DNA of 55,756 nt, from NCBI GenBank assembly GCA_023443455.1, contig JAEZUE010000029.1:1-55756 (forward strand). The letters are read 5' to 3'. Source of the stretch: Verrucomicrobiota bacterium (GTDB lineage Bacteria > Verrucomicrobiota > Verrucomicrobiia > Opitutales > Opitutaceae). A model generated the notes under the pieces. The model was given only the letters and a program-made list of their open reading frames with translations, had not been told where the DNA came from and made no database searches. The position numbers were made by a program, and so were the translations under genes. This document shows, in pieces, positions 1 through 8,600 of this stretch (position 1 is the first letter of the stretch; every line of letters begins with the position of its first letter).

Positions 1-2
1 CC

Positions 3-95
3 TTGCGCTCCCAGCTCGTCGACCGCCCCGAACTGCTCGCCGACTGGCAGGGTTCCTTCGGTCTCGCGCACGCCATCGAGCACGCCGCCGCCTGA
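3..95 (+). CDS. C-terminal end of an unidentified protein (partial)
   Basis: An open frame enters from the left edge and stops with TGA at 93-95, leaving 30 readable codons ending LAHAIEHAAA. The codon pattern (G/C at third positions) fits a real gene. It converges on nadA, whose stop lies 47 bp downstream on the other strand. Too little is present to name the protein; nothing in the tail is diagnostic. Confidence 0.55.
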   Translation: MRSQLVDRPELLADWQGSFGLAHAIEHAAA

Positions 96-123
96 ATCCA
101 TCTCCAGTTGGCCAAACTCCAGG

Positions 124-146
124 GTCCGGTCGGAGACCGGACCTAC
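124..146 (-). repeat. GTAG-headed REP-like hairpin, family B, overlapping the nadA stop
   Basis: Read on the minus strand this is GTAG followed by GTCCGGTC, a TCC loop and GACCGGAC, an 8-bp perfect stem. The TAG of the GTAG is the nadA stop codon. Two related copies lie at 42722-42812. The layout (GTAG immediately 5' of a short GC stem) matches bacterial REP elements mobilised by RAYT proteins; membership of that class is inference. Confidence 0.7.
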
Positions 147-1126
147 TTGCTCCACTCGAGCATGCGCTCGATGGGGGCGCGGGCGCGCTCGATCGTCTCG
201 GGCGAGAGCTTGATCTGCGGCGAGAGCGTCTTCAACGCGTCGCGCAGCTTCTCGACCGTATTCAGCTTCATGAACTTGCAGTCGTTGCAGGCGCAGGTGT
301 CGGTGGGGCCGGCGATGAAGGTCTTGTGCGGCACCTCGCGGCGGAGGCGGTGGAGCATGCCGGACTCGGTGACGACGATGATGCGGTCGGCCGGATGCTC
401 CTTGGCGAACTTCACCATGAGCTCGGTGCTGCAGACCTCGTCGGCGAGGTCGCGAACGGCCTCGACGCACTCGGGGTGGGCGACGACCGGTGCGCCGGGG
501 AACTGGAGTTTGACCTTCTCGAGCGCCTGCACGGTGAAGAGCACGTGGGCGTAGCAGCTGCCGGCCCAGAGGCGCATCTTGCGTCCGGTTTTTTTCATGA
601 CCCAGGCGCCGAGGTTCTGGTCGGGCACGAAGAGGATTTCGCGGTCGGCGGGCACGCGCTCGATGATCTTGAGGGCGTTGCCGCTGGTGCAGATGACGTC
701 GCTGAGCTCCTTCACCGCGGCCGAGCAGTTGATGTAGGCGACGACGTAGAGGCCGGGATTGGCGGCCTTGTAGGCGGCGAGTTCGGACGCGGGGCAGGAG
801 TCGGAGAGCGAGCAGCCGGCCTCGAGGTCGGGCAATACGACCGGGCGCGAGGGGTTGAGGATCTTGGCGGTCTCGGCCATGAAGTGCACGCCGCAGAAGA
901 CGGTGACGTCGGCCTTCGACGCGGCGGCCTGGTAGGAGAGGCCGAGCGAGTCGCCCACATAGTCGGCCACGCGTTGGATCTCCTCGATCTGGTAGTTGTG
1001 GGCGAGGATGACGGCGTTGCGCTCGCGCTTGAGGGCGAGGATCTCCTCCTGGATCGGAGTGAGCGGCGGGAGTTCACCGTTCAACGGGCGGAGGACGACG
1101 GGTTCGTAATTGAGGGCCGATGACAT
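143..1126 (-). CDS. nadA: Quinolinate synthase A
   Basis: Condenses iminoaspartate with dihydroxyacetone phosphate to quinolinate in de novo NAD synthesis; a cytosolic [4Fe-4S] enzyme. The 327-aa product has the family landmarks: ILAHNYQ near the N-terminus, FCGVHFMAETAK with the first cluster cysteine, ICTSGNA, VVAHPEC with the second, and CACNDCKFM near the C-terminus. Start at MSSALNYE (ATG at 1126) is preferred; an upstream in-frame ATG would add 21 residues of poor, Pro/Arg-rich sequence. It lies 82 bp downstream of a Fur-family gene on the same strand, so the two may be cotranscribed. The TAG stop is part of a REP-like hairpin, so the original C-terminus may have been altered by one or a few residues. 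Confidence 0.96.
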   Translation of the reverse strand: MSSALNYEPVVLRPLNGELPPLTPIQEEILALKRERNAVILAHNYQIEEIQRVADYVGDSLGLSYQAAASKADVTVFCGVHFMAETAKILNPSRPVVLPDLEAGCSLSDSCPASELAAYKAANPGLYVVAYINCSAAVKELSDVICTSGNALKIIERVPADREILFVPDQNLGAWVMKKTGRKMRLWAGSCYAHVLFTVQALEKVKLQFPGAPVVAHPECVEAVRDLADEVCSTELMVKFAKEHPADRIIVVTESGMLHRLRREVPHKTFIAGPTDTCACNDCKFMKLNTVEKLRDALKTLSPQIKLSPETIERARAPIERMLEWSK

Positions 1127-1208
1127 GGCGGAATGGAAAAGGCGGTTCGTGGGCCGAGGCGAGTCGCCGGCGGGCGAGGCCGGAAGCAACCTTGGGCGGG
1201 CCGGTGGT

Positions 1209-1676
1209 TCAGCCTGCCTTGTGTTTGCAGGAGCCGGTCTTCTGGAACTCGGTGCAGCGGGCGTGGACCTGCAGGCGCTGGCCGACGGGTTCGAGGCCGA
1301 GCTTGGCGGCGGCGGAGGCGCCGTACCATTCGAGGAAGGGCGCGTTGATCTCGAAGATCTTGTCGCAGTCGAGGCAGACGACCTGCGCGTGGTGCATCGG
1401 GGCGGTGTCGCGGTTGGCGACGTAGAACTTGTTGCCCGTACCGATGTCGACTTCGCGGAGGATGGCGCACTCGGTGAGGATGGGCAGCGAGCGGTAGACC
1501 GTGGCGCGCGAGACGGAGTCGTCGATCGCGCGGGCGGCGGTGAGCAGTTGTTCGGCGGTGAAGTGCTCGGTCTGGGCCGCGGCCGCGTCGAGGATGGCGA
1601 TGCGCTGGTTGGTCAGGCGCAGGCCGCGGGCGGCGAGGAACGAACGGAATTTTTCGAGGTTGGCCTCAGGGCTCAC
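1209..1676 (-). CDS. Fur-family metal/peroxide-responsive repressor
   Basis: A 155-aa Fur/PerR/Zur-type regulator: winged-helix DNA-binding half (GLRLTNQRIAILD, then SRATVYRSLPIL) followed by a dimerisation/metal half with HHAQVVCLDC, which holds the metal-binding histidines and a CxxC. The second cysteine pair is spaced C-x8-C near the C-terminus rather than the usual CxxC. No ATG fits; GTG at 1676 (VSPEANLEKF) gives a normal family length. Its position upstream of nadA, which makes an oxygen-labile Fe-S enzyme, suggests iron or peroxide control of NAD synthesis; that link is inference. Fur, PerR and Zur cannot be separated from sequence alone here. Confidence 0.9.
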   Translation of the reverse strand: MSPEANLEKFRSFLAARGLRLTNQRIAILDAAAAQTEHFTAEQLLTAARAIDDSVSRATVYRSLPILTECAILREVDIGTGNKFYVANRDTAPMHHAQVVCLDCDKIFEINAPFLEWYGASAAAKLGLEPVGQRLQVHARCTEFQKTGSCKHKAG

Positions 1677-1682
1677 GGGGCG

Positions 1683-1711
1683 ACTCTTCGGTGCGGCCCA
1701 TCCACTGTCAA
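1683..1711 (-). promoter_or_regulatory. Possible promoter of the Fur-family gene (leaderless?)
   Basis: On the minus strand a perfect TTGACA (1711-1706) is followed after 17 bp by AAGAGT (1688-1683), a weak -10. A start about 7 nt further on would fall at the GTG start codon, implying a nearly leaderless mRNA. No Shine-Dalgarno is visible before the GTG, which agrees with this, but the -10 is poor. Confidence 0.35.
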
Positions 1712-1800
1712 ACGTGGGATTGCGGGCCGGGGATGCCGTGGTCGGGCGTTGCGGGAAAACGCGCCGGAACGGGCACGCGGGTTGCTCATCGGGCCTCGCG

Positions 1801-1821
1801 GCACCCGCTCGTCGCGGGTGC
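1801..1821. other. Hairpin between divergent genes
   Basis: GCACCCGC and GCGGGTGC form an 8-bp perfect stem with a 5-nt loop, about 36 bp before the start of the small plus-strand gene. No T-run follows on either strand, so it is not a convincing terminator. It may be a degenerate REP or a leader structure. Confidence 0.35.
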
Positions 1822-1856
1822 TCCGCCATCATCCACCACGCCACAATCGTTTCCCC

Positions 1857-2162
1857 ATGAGCCTGCGTCCTCTCGGTATTGCCAAGGAGATCGTCGAAGA
1901 GATCGGCCACGAGGCGGTCTACGCCTACGACGATCTGCTCTTCATCGCGCACAACGCATTCCTGGTGCAGTTCGACGACGGGCGGAAATCGAATCTGAAG
2001 GTGTTCTTCAATGTCGACTGCGAGCCGGAGGCGGCGGGCCGTCTGGAGCGCGCGCTGGTCGAAGCGGCGCAGGCGCGCAAGTTCACGGTCGAGACCGCCG
2101 GGAAGTTCGAGCTGGTACAACCGGAGGGGGCGAGCGAGTTCCAGGTGCGCTTCGTGATCTGA
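1857..2162 (+). CDS. Hypothetical protein, 101 aa
   Basis: Small acidic protein beginning MSLRPLGIAKEIVEEIGHE. It has no signal peptide, no membrane segment and no motif that I recognise. The alternation of hydrophobic strands (DLLFIAHNAFLVQF, LKVFFNVDC) with a helix (RLERALVEAAQARKF) suggests a small alpha/beta fold. Third-position G/C bias is strong and supports coding. It is divergent from the Fur-family gene. Confidence 0.75.
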   Translation: MSLRPLGIAKEIVEEIGHEAVYAYDDLLFIAHNAFLVQFDDGRKSNLKVFFNVDCEPEAAGRLERALVEAAQARKFTVETAGKFELVQPEGASEFQVRFVI

Positions 2163-2425
2163 GCGTTGGGCGCAAGCTTCGGTTGATGACGCAGGAGTGT
2201 GCTCGCGCGATCAGGATTGGAGCCGCCTGGCAGCCGGTATCCTACAGCGCCCCCATGGGCCCAAAGAGTGGTCAATTTGCCGAGGTTCTTTTGCGACACT
2301 GCTTGGGCTCGCGGCCGTGAGACCGAACCGAAGCGGCCGTGATAGCGTGACTGCCCGGAACACGCTCTGACCCACGGGAGTGAACGATCCCGGGCTGGCC
2401 GCTGGTTGATGTGCGGGGGAGGGAG

Positions 2426-2477
2426 GGCAGGAACACCGATTTTTGTCCCGATCGGGACAAAAATCGGTGTTCCTGCC
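2426..2477. repeat. 52-bp perfect palindrome upstream of priA
   Basis: Two 26-bp arms meet at the centre CCCGATCGGG (between 2451 and 2452) with no spacer; the arms contain CAGGAACACCGATTTTTGTC and its exact complement. It sits 147 bp before the priA start and 263 bp after the preceding gene. It has no GTAG head and its low-GC core (A5/T5) differs from the REP families elsewhere, so it looks like a separate miniature element or a bidirectional terminator-like structure. Confidence 0.85.
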
Positions 2478-2624
2478 TCGGGCGGCTGGTTGGTTCTGGG
2501 GCTGGTGCAAACGGTCGCGGCGCGGTGTTTGTTCGCGGGACGGGCGGGGACGGTTTGGCGCGGGTGTCGCCGAAACGCCTTGCGGCGGAAGGGGCGGGCG
2601 AGGGTTACTCGCGGTTGCCCAACG

Positions 2625-4859
2625 ATGATCGTCGCCGTCCATCCGCTCGCCGGTTTCGACAAGGTGCTGCACTACCGCGCACCGGAGAAGCTGCACGCGA
2701 CCATCGCGGTGGGCTCGCTGGTGCGGGTGCCGATCCTCAACCGTTTCACGTTGGCGGTGGTGTCGCAGCTGGACCCGACGCCCGACTGCCCGCCCGAGAA
2801 GCTGAAGCTGGTCGCGGAGGCGGTGTATCCGTTTCCCGCGCTGACCCCGGAGTTGTTGTCGCTGGCGCGCTGGATCTCGGCGTACTACGCGGCGCCGCTT
2901 GACGCGGTGATCGAGGCGATGATTCCGGTGTCGGTGCGCAAGGGGCTCGCGTTGAAGATCGAGAAACGGCTCGCCGTGGCCCGGGAGCTGTCGGTGGAGG
3001 AGCTCGAGAAGCTCAACCGTCGCGCGCCGCAGCAGGCGAAGCTCTACGCCTTCCTCAAGGTCCAGCTTCAGCCGTTGGCGAAGGCGCTGGTGCTCGAGCG
3101 GCTCGGGGTGGGGGCGTCGAGCGTGGCGGCGCTGGTCAAACACGGTGCGTTGCGCGAAATCGATCATCGCATCGAGCGGATCGCCTACCGCGACGACCTG
3201 GGCGGCGTCGAACCCGTGGCGGTGATTCCGCCGGTCCTCAACCCGGCGCAGAAGGCGGCCGTCGACTCGATCCGCGCCAGCGGCGAGCAGGGCGGTTTTG
3301 TCGTGCATCTGCTGCAGGGCGTGACCGGCTCGGGCAAGACCGAGGTGTATCTGCATGCGATCGCCGACATGCTCCAGGGCGGCGGCGGTGCGGTGTACCT
3401 CGTGCCCGAGGTGGCGTTGACTCCGCAGACCGTCGCGCGCCTGCGCGGGCGGCTCGAACAGCAGCTCGGGCAACGCGTGGTGGTCTGGCACAGTGCGCTC
3501 AGCGAAGGCGAGCGGCTCGACGGCTGGTTGGCGCTCGCCTCGGGCGAGGCGCGGATCGTGGTCGGCGCGCGCTCGGCGGTGTTCGCGCCGGTGCGGAATC
3601 TGCGGCTGGTGATCGTCGACGAGGAGCACGAGCCCGCCTACAAGCAGGACGAGACGCCCCGCTACCACGGGCGCGACGTCGCGGTGTATCGTTCGATGCT
3701 GGCCGGGGCGGTGTGTGTGCTCGGTTCGGCGACGCCCTCGGTCGAGTCGGTGAACAACGTGCGGCGCGGGCGGTATCGCCACGAGGTGCTGCCGACGCGG
3801 ATCGACGACCGGAAGATGCCGCTGGTGCACATCGTCGACATGCGCCGTGAGATCATGGCGAAACGGGCGACCACGGTGCTCTCGCGGCTGTTGATCGACA
3901 AGATGCACGACCGCTTCGCGAAGAAGGAGCAGACGATCCTGTTCATCAACCGGCGCGGGTACTCGAGCAGTTTTCTGTGTCAGGAGTGCGGTTACGTGGC
4001 GGAGTGCCCGCATTGCAGCGTGTCGCTGACCTACCACCGGGCCGACGAGACGTTGAAGTGCCACCTCTGCGGCGAGGTGCGGCCGGCGCCGCTGGTCTGC
4101 CCGCAGTGCCGCTCGCCCAAAATCCGGATGCGAGGCATGGGCACGCAGAAGATCGAGGAGCACGTGACGCGCATCCTGCCGCGGGCGCGGGTGGTCCGTA
4201 TCGATGCCGACACGATGGGCCGGAAGAACCTGTTCCGGGAGATCCTCGGCGAGTTCCGCACCGGCAAGATCGACATCCTCGTGGGCACCCAGATGATCGC
4301 CAAGGGGCTCGACTTTCCGAACGTCACGCTGGTGGGGCTGGTCGATGCCGACATCTCGATGCACGTGCCCGATTTCCGGGCCAACGAGCGCACCTTTCAA
4401 TTGCTCGTCCAGGTGGCCGGGCGGGCGGGGCGGGGCGATCGGGCGGGGGAGGTGGTGGTGCAGACGTTCACCCCGCAGGCCGAGGCGATCCAGTTCGCCA
4501 AACAGTCGGATTTCGACGGGTTCATCGACGGCGAGGTGAAGCTGCGCGAGCAGTTCCGGTATCCGCCGTTCCGGCACCTGGTGCATCACGTGTTCCGGGG
4601 CGACAACGCCGAGAAGGTGCTCTGGGTGGCGGAGCAATGGGCGAAGAAGGCCACCGAGCTCGTCGGCGATGTTGCCGAGCTGCGCGGCCCCTCGCCCTCG
4701 CCGATCGAGCGCGTGCAGGGCGAATACCGGTTCCAGCTCTGGTATTTCACCGGGCAGGTGACGAAGGTGGTCGCCGCGCTGGTGCGGCTGCAGCGGGAGT
4801 TCACGTTTCCCGACGGGGTGGTGCAGACGATCGACGTCGACCCGATGAGCCTAAGCTGA
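2625..4859 (+). CDS. priA: Primosomal replication restart helicase PriA
   Basis: A 744-aa superfamily-2 3'-5' DNA helicase that reloads the replisome at collapsed forks. Visible features in order: N-terminal 3'-end-binding domain (MIVAVHPLAGFDKVLHY), Walker A GVTGSGKTEVYL, DEEH box in IVDEEHEPAYKQDE followed by YHGRDVA, two zinc-binding clusters (CQECGYVAECPHC and CHLCGEVRPAPLVCPQC), the GMGTQKIEEHV segment, and motif V/VI (GTQMIAKGLDFPNV, QVAGRAGRGDRAGEV). ATG at 2625 is chosen because homologues begin at this motif; the frame stays open upstream through the palindrome but has no coding character. It appears monocistronic. Confidence 0.97.
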   Translation: MIVAVHPLAGFDKVLHYRAPEKLHATIAVGSLVRVPILNRFTLAVVSQLDPTPDCPPEKLKLVAEAVYPFPALTPELLSLARWISAYYAAPLDAVIEAMIPVSVRKGLALKIEKRLAVARELSVEELEKLNRRAPQQAKLYAFLKVQLQPLAKALVLERLGVGASSVAALVKHGALREIDHRIERIAYRDDLGGVEPVAVIPPVLNPAQKAAVDSIRASGEQGGFVVHLLQGVTGSGKTEVYLHAIADMLQGGGGAVYLVPEVALTPQTVARLRGRLEQQLGQRVVVWHSALSEGERLDGWLALASGEARIVVGARSAVFAPVRNLRLVIVDEEHEPAYKQDETPRYHGRDVAVYRSMLAGAVCVLGSATPSVESVNNVRRGRYRHEVLPTRIDDRKMPLVHIVDMRREIMAKRATTVLSRLLIDKMHDRFAKKEQTILFINRRGYSSSFLCQECGYVAECPHCSVSLTYHRADETLKCHLCGEVRPAPLVCPQCRSPKIRMRGMGTQKIEEHVTRILPRARVVRIDADTMGRKNLFREILGEFRTGKIDILVGTQMIAKGLDFPNVTLVGLVDADISMHVPDFRANERTFQLLVQVAGRAGRGDRAGEVVVQTFTPQAEAIQFAKQSDFDGFIDGEVKLREQFRYPPFRHLVHHVFRGDNAEKVLWVAEQWAKKATELVGDVAELRGPSPSPIERVQGEYRFQLWYFTGQVTKVVAALVRLQREFTFPDGVVQTIDVDPMSLS

Positions 4860-5627
4860 GGGGTAGTCATTCAGTCGAGGGACGAGCGTCGAGAGCCGGA
4901 GTTTCGGAGGCAGATCGAGAGCCCCCTGGGGCAATCGCGTTGTGCACAATTGGAGTGGCGCTCGCCACTCGACGCTCGACTCTCGTCACCGCCCTGTTTC
5001 ATCCCGTCCGGGGCAAAACGCGTTTTGCGGTGGGGGCTGCATCATCACGGCTGAGGCGAAGGCGTGCCGTGGGCGTGGGGCGTGAGCCCGGACGTTTCCC
5101 ACGTCGGCATGGCGGAGGGCGGAGCGCCACGGTGGGATCGGTGGAAGTTTCCGCCCCTTGGCGCCTCCGTCGAAAACATCGCGGAGTCGGCACGAATGCC
5201 CTGCGGCTTTCGCCACGGTGAAACCTCCGGGCTTGCGCGGATCGTGGTGGAGTGGTGCGCGTCGCCGCCGCAGCCCCTCTTTTGCGAAGCAGGGGAGGGC
5301 TGTGCCCTGTGGTGAATTCGCTCGGCGGATGAGTCATGCGCGCAAGTTAGAACGGAATTAGGTGAGCGGTGGCCCGCTTTGGGCTAAAAAGTGTGGATGC
5401 CCCATCTGGTTACCGACCTGATCGGAAACCGGGAGGAGGTGGGCACTTGTGATTTAACGTTGTATCGTAGAAATCCGAGAAAAGGCGTAGTGCTTTGGGG
5501 AATAGTATTCATGACGCCAGAAAAGGATCTCATTTTCTCTTCTTCCCGGTCTCGCTATGCTCGCGAGGTCCCATCCACCGATGCGATGGGATAAGCACAA
5601 CCCCCCAAATCAAAGAGAACGGACCCT
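4860..5627. other. 768-bp intergenic region upstream of the TonB-dependent receptor
   Basis: No credible gene. Near the priA end is a hairpin GAGTGGCG-CT-CGCCACTC (4953-4970), bordered by partly inverted copies of a GACGAGCGTCGAGAG-like sequence (about 4881-4895 and 4969-4986), so this 105-bp part resembles a repeat element. The stretch from about 5440 to 5560 is more AT-rich than its surroundings and is the likely promoter/leader zone, though I cannot fix a -35/-10 pair. I see no cobalamin or TPP riboswitch box. Confidence 0.6.
5569..5591 (+). promoter_or_regulatory. Leader hairpin before the receptor start codon
   Basis: TCCCATC (5569-5575) pairs with GATGGGA (5585-5591) across a 9-nt loop. 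It ends 36 nt before the ATG, just upstream of the AAGAGAACGG purine stretch that serves as ribosome binding site. It could affect translation or mRNA stability; no evidence beyond the fold. Confidence 0.35.
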
Positions 5628-8600
5628 ATGACCCGTAAAAAGATTACGGCAGGCGCGTACATCGCCGCTGCCGTCTTGTCTACCGCGGTTGCCCCGAGCA
5701 TGTTCGGGCAAGCCGCTCCGGCCCCCCAGCCGGCCGCCGATGCCCCCGAAGTCGAAGAGGAGATTGTTGTCCTCTCGCCCTTCATCGTCAGTGCGGATGA
5801 GGCCAAAGGTTATGCCGCCACCGCCACCCTGGCCAGTGCGCGTGTGCGCACCGAGCTCAAGGATGTCGGTTCGGCCATCTCGGTCGTCACCCCGGAGTTC
5901 CTCTCGAACACCGGTGCGACGAACAACCAGACCCTGTTGACCTACACGACCTCCACGGAAGTGTCCGGTCTGGGTGGTAACATGGCCGGCTTGGGCAATT
6001 CCGCAGCGCTGGACGACACCGCCCAGCGCATGTCGCCCCATCAATCGACCCGTGTTCGTGGTCTCGGCCAGGCCGACAACACCCGCGACTTCTTCATCAC
6101 CGACATTCCGTGGGACTCGTTCAACGTCGGTCGCGTCGATATGCAGCGCGGTCCGAATGCGATTCTCTACGGCATCGGCCGCCCCGCTGGCATCATCAAC
6201 AGCTCGCTCAACAGCGCGTCGTTTGCGGACCAGGGCTCGATCGAGGCTCGTTACGGCAGCTACGGCAGCTACCGCGCCAGCATCGACTACAACAAGGTGA
6301 TCCTCGAGGACGAACTCGCCCTGCGCGTGTCCAGCCTCTACGACAACACCCAGTATCGGCAACAGCCCACCTACCAGCGCGACGAGCGTATCTTCCTCTC
6401 GGGCCGCTTCGACCCGAAGTTCCTCCGCTTCGACGGCGCCCGCACGACCCTTCGCGTCAACTACGAGAAGGGTGATATCGACGCCAACCGTCCGCGCATC
6501 CTTCCCCCCGGCGATCTCATCACTCCGTGGTGGACCAACCCGATCCTCTCGGCGATCCGTCAGGCGGGTGGCATCAATCCGCAGACCATCGCCATCAACG
6601 ACAGCGCCACTCTGGCCGACCTGCGCGCCAACGGCGACCTCGCCGCCGGCATGCGCGGCGACAACAGCGCCTACCTCTATCGCGGCATCGGTCCGCTGGG
6701 TCGCAACTACGGTGGCATCGTCTCGGTCTTCTCCGACCCGAACGGGGCCAACTCGTACCTGATGTTCACCGAGCTCTCCAAGACCGTCACCACCGGTCTG
6801 TCGGTGCCGTGGACCATCATGTCGGGTGTGCAGGCCCGCAAGGACCTCGAGGGCACTGTCGGCACGATCGAAAACTCCGCCTTCTACCGCAACGAGACCC
6901 TCGCCGATCGTGGCATCTTCGACTTCTACAACAAGTTGATCGACGGCCCGAACAAGAAGGAATGGTCCGATCACGAAGCGACCAACATCTCGCTCTCGCA
7001 GACCCTGTTCGACAATCGTCTCGGTCTCGACCTGACCTACGACAAGCAGAACTACTCCGCCGGCCAGGTGAACATGTTCTCCGAGTTCGGCCAAGCGATC
7101 ACCATCGACCTCAACAACCGGTTGATCGACGGCTCGCCGAACCCGAACTACGGCCGCGCCAGCGCGATCTCGGATCAGTATGCGAACAATAGCTACGATT
7201 CGAAGCGCGAGTCGATGCGGGCGACGCTCTTCGGCGAGTTCCGCTTCGAGGACATCATGGCGAAGGGCAAGCTGACCAAGATCCTTGGTCGCCATGTCTT
7301 CACCGGTCTCCTCAGCCGCGACGATGTCGATGTCGAGACCCGCAACTGGTTCCGTTACGCGGCCGACGAGGCCTATGCGGCCTCGGTCGCCGCGCCGGCG
7401 CTGCGCGACCACACCGTCAACACCCTCAACTACCTGTCCACGGCGGGCATCGCGCATCTCGCGAATGTCAATACCGCGAACATCGGCAACCTCACCGCCG
7501 TCCAGATTCCGGGCTCGGGCTACGTCCTGTCGGGCTTCGACAAGACTTGGGCCGCCACCGGAGTTCTGCCGACCGATCCGTGGGTCGACCAGTTCGGTGC
7601 CACCACCACGCAGGCGGCCAACCCGGCCAACTACGTGGGCTGGGGCGTCGGCCCGCACGTCGATCTCGTCAGCGATGCCGCAGGGGATCGCGATGCGCTC
7701 ACGACCGGCGCCAGCCTGACCCGCTCGGAGACCGCTTCGAGCGCGATCAACTGGCAGGGCTACTTCTTCGACGGGCTTTTCGTGGCCAGCTATGGCTACC
7801 GCGAAGACCGCCAGAAGTCCTACGCCTTGCCCAGCGGCAACAATTCGTTGCCGCTGATCGACGGCTTGAACACGGTCGATCTGAGCGGCTCGGCCTACGC
7901 GCTGCCCGACGAGCCGGATGCGGACGTCAAAGGCCACACCAACACGTGGAGCTTCGTGCTCCACACGCCGCAGTTCATCCGCAGCAAGCTCCCGGGCAAC
8001 ACGGGCCTCTCGCTGTTCTACAACCGCTCCTCGAACTTCCAGCCGGCGGCTGGTCGCATCGATGTGGTGGGCAACGCCCTCCCGTCGCCGCAGGGCCAGA
8101 CCAAGGACTACGGCTTCGTGATCACCACCTTGAACGACAAGCTGTCCTTGAAGGTGAACTGGTATGAGACCCGCATCACCAACGACGAGCTGTCGACCTT
8201 CGGCGGTGCGTACATGATCTGGGGTGCCGAGGCGTGGGCCTATGGCTTCGCCCGCAACAACCTCGATCGCGTCGCCGGCGGTGGCTGGGCGGACTTCACC
8301 AAGGGCTACGATCCGCTCGGTATCGTGGCGAGCACGACCCCCGAGGCCGGCTGGACGGATGAACAGATCGCGTATGCGCAGGCTGCCGGCGATGCGATCT
8401 GCAACGCCTACATGGCGACCCGCCCGTCGGACGCCTGGTTCAAGCTCTGGGGCATCGACACCGCCGCGGCGGATGCCGGTGGCTTCATCGCCGGCACCCA
8501 GCCGGCCGGTATGACCATCACCGGTGACACGGTGTCCAAGGGTACCGAGTTCGAACTCACGGCCCAGCCGATCCCGAACTGGAACATCACCATCAATGCC

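Noticed and set aside
2211..4637. 808-codon minus-strand frame opposite priA
   Set aside because: Arg/His/Leu-rich shadow; priA motifs are all on the plus strand.
5391..5594. 67-codon frame in the receptor leader
   Set aside because: No ribosome binding site, no recognisable composition, and it spans the leader hairpin; it is in an AT-richer noncoding stretch.
4860..5627. Cobalamin or TPP riboswitch before the TonB-dependent receptor
   Set aside because: No B12-box or TPP-box sequence found on reading the region, and the single hairpins do not form the needed junctions.
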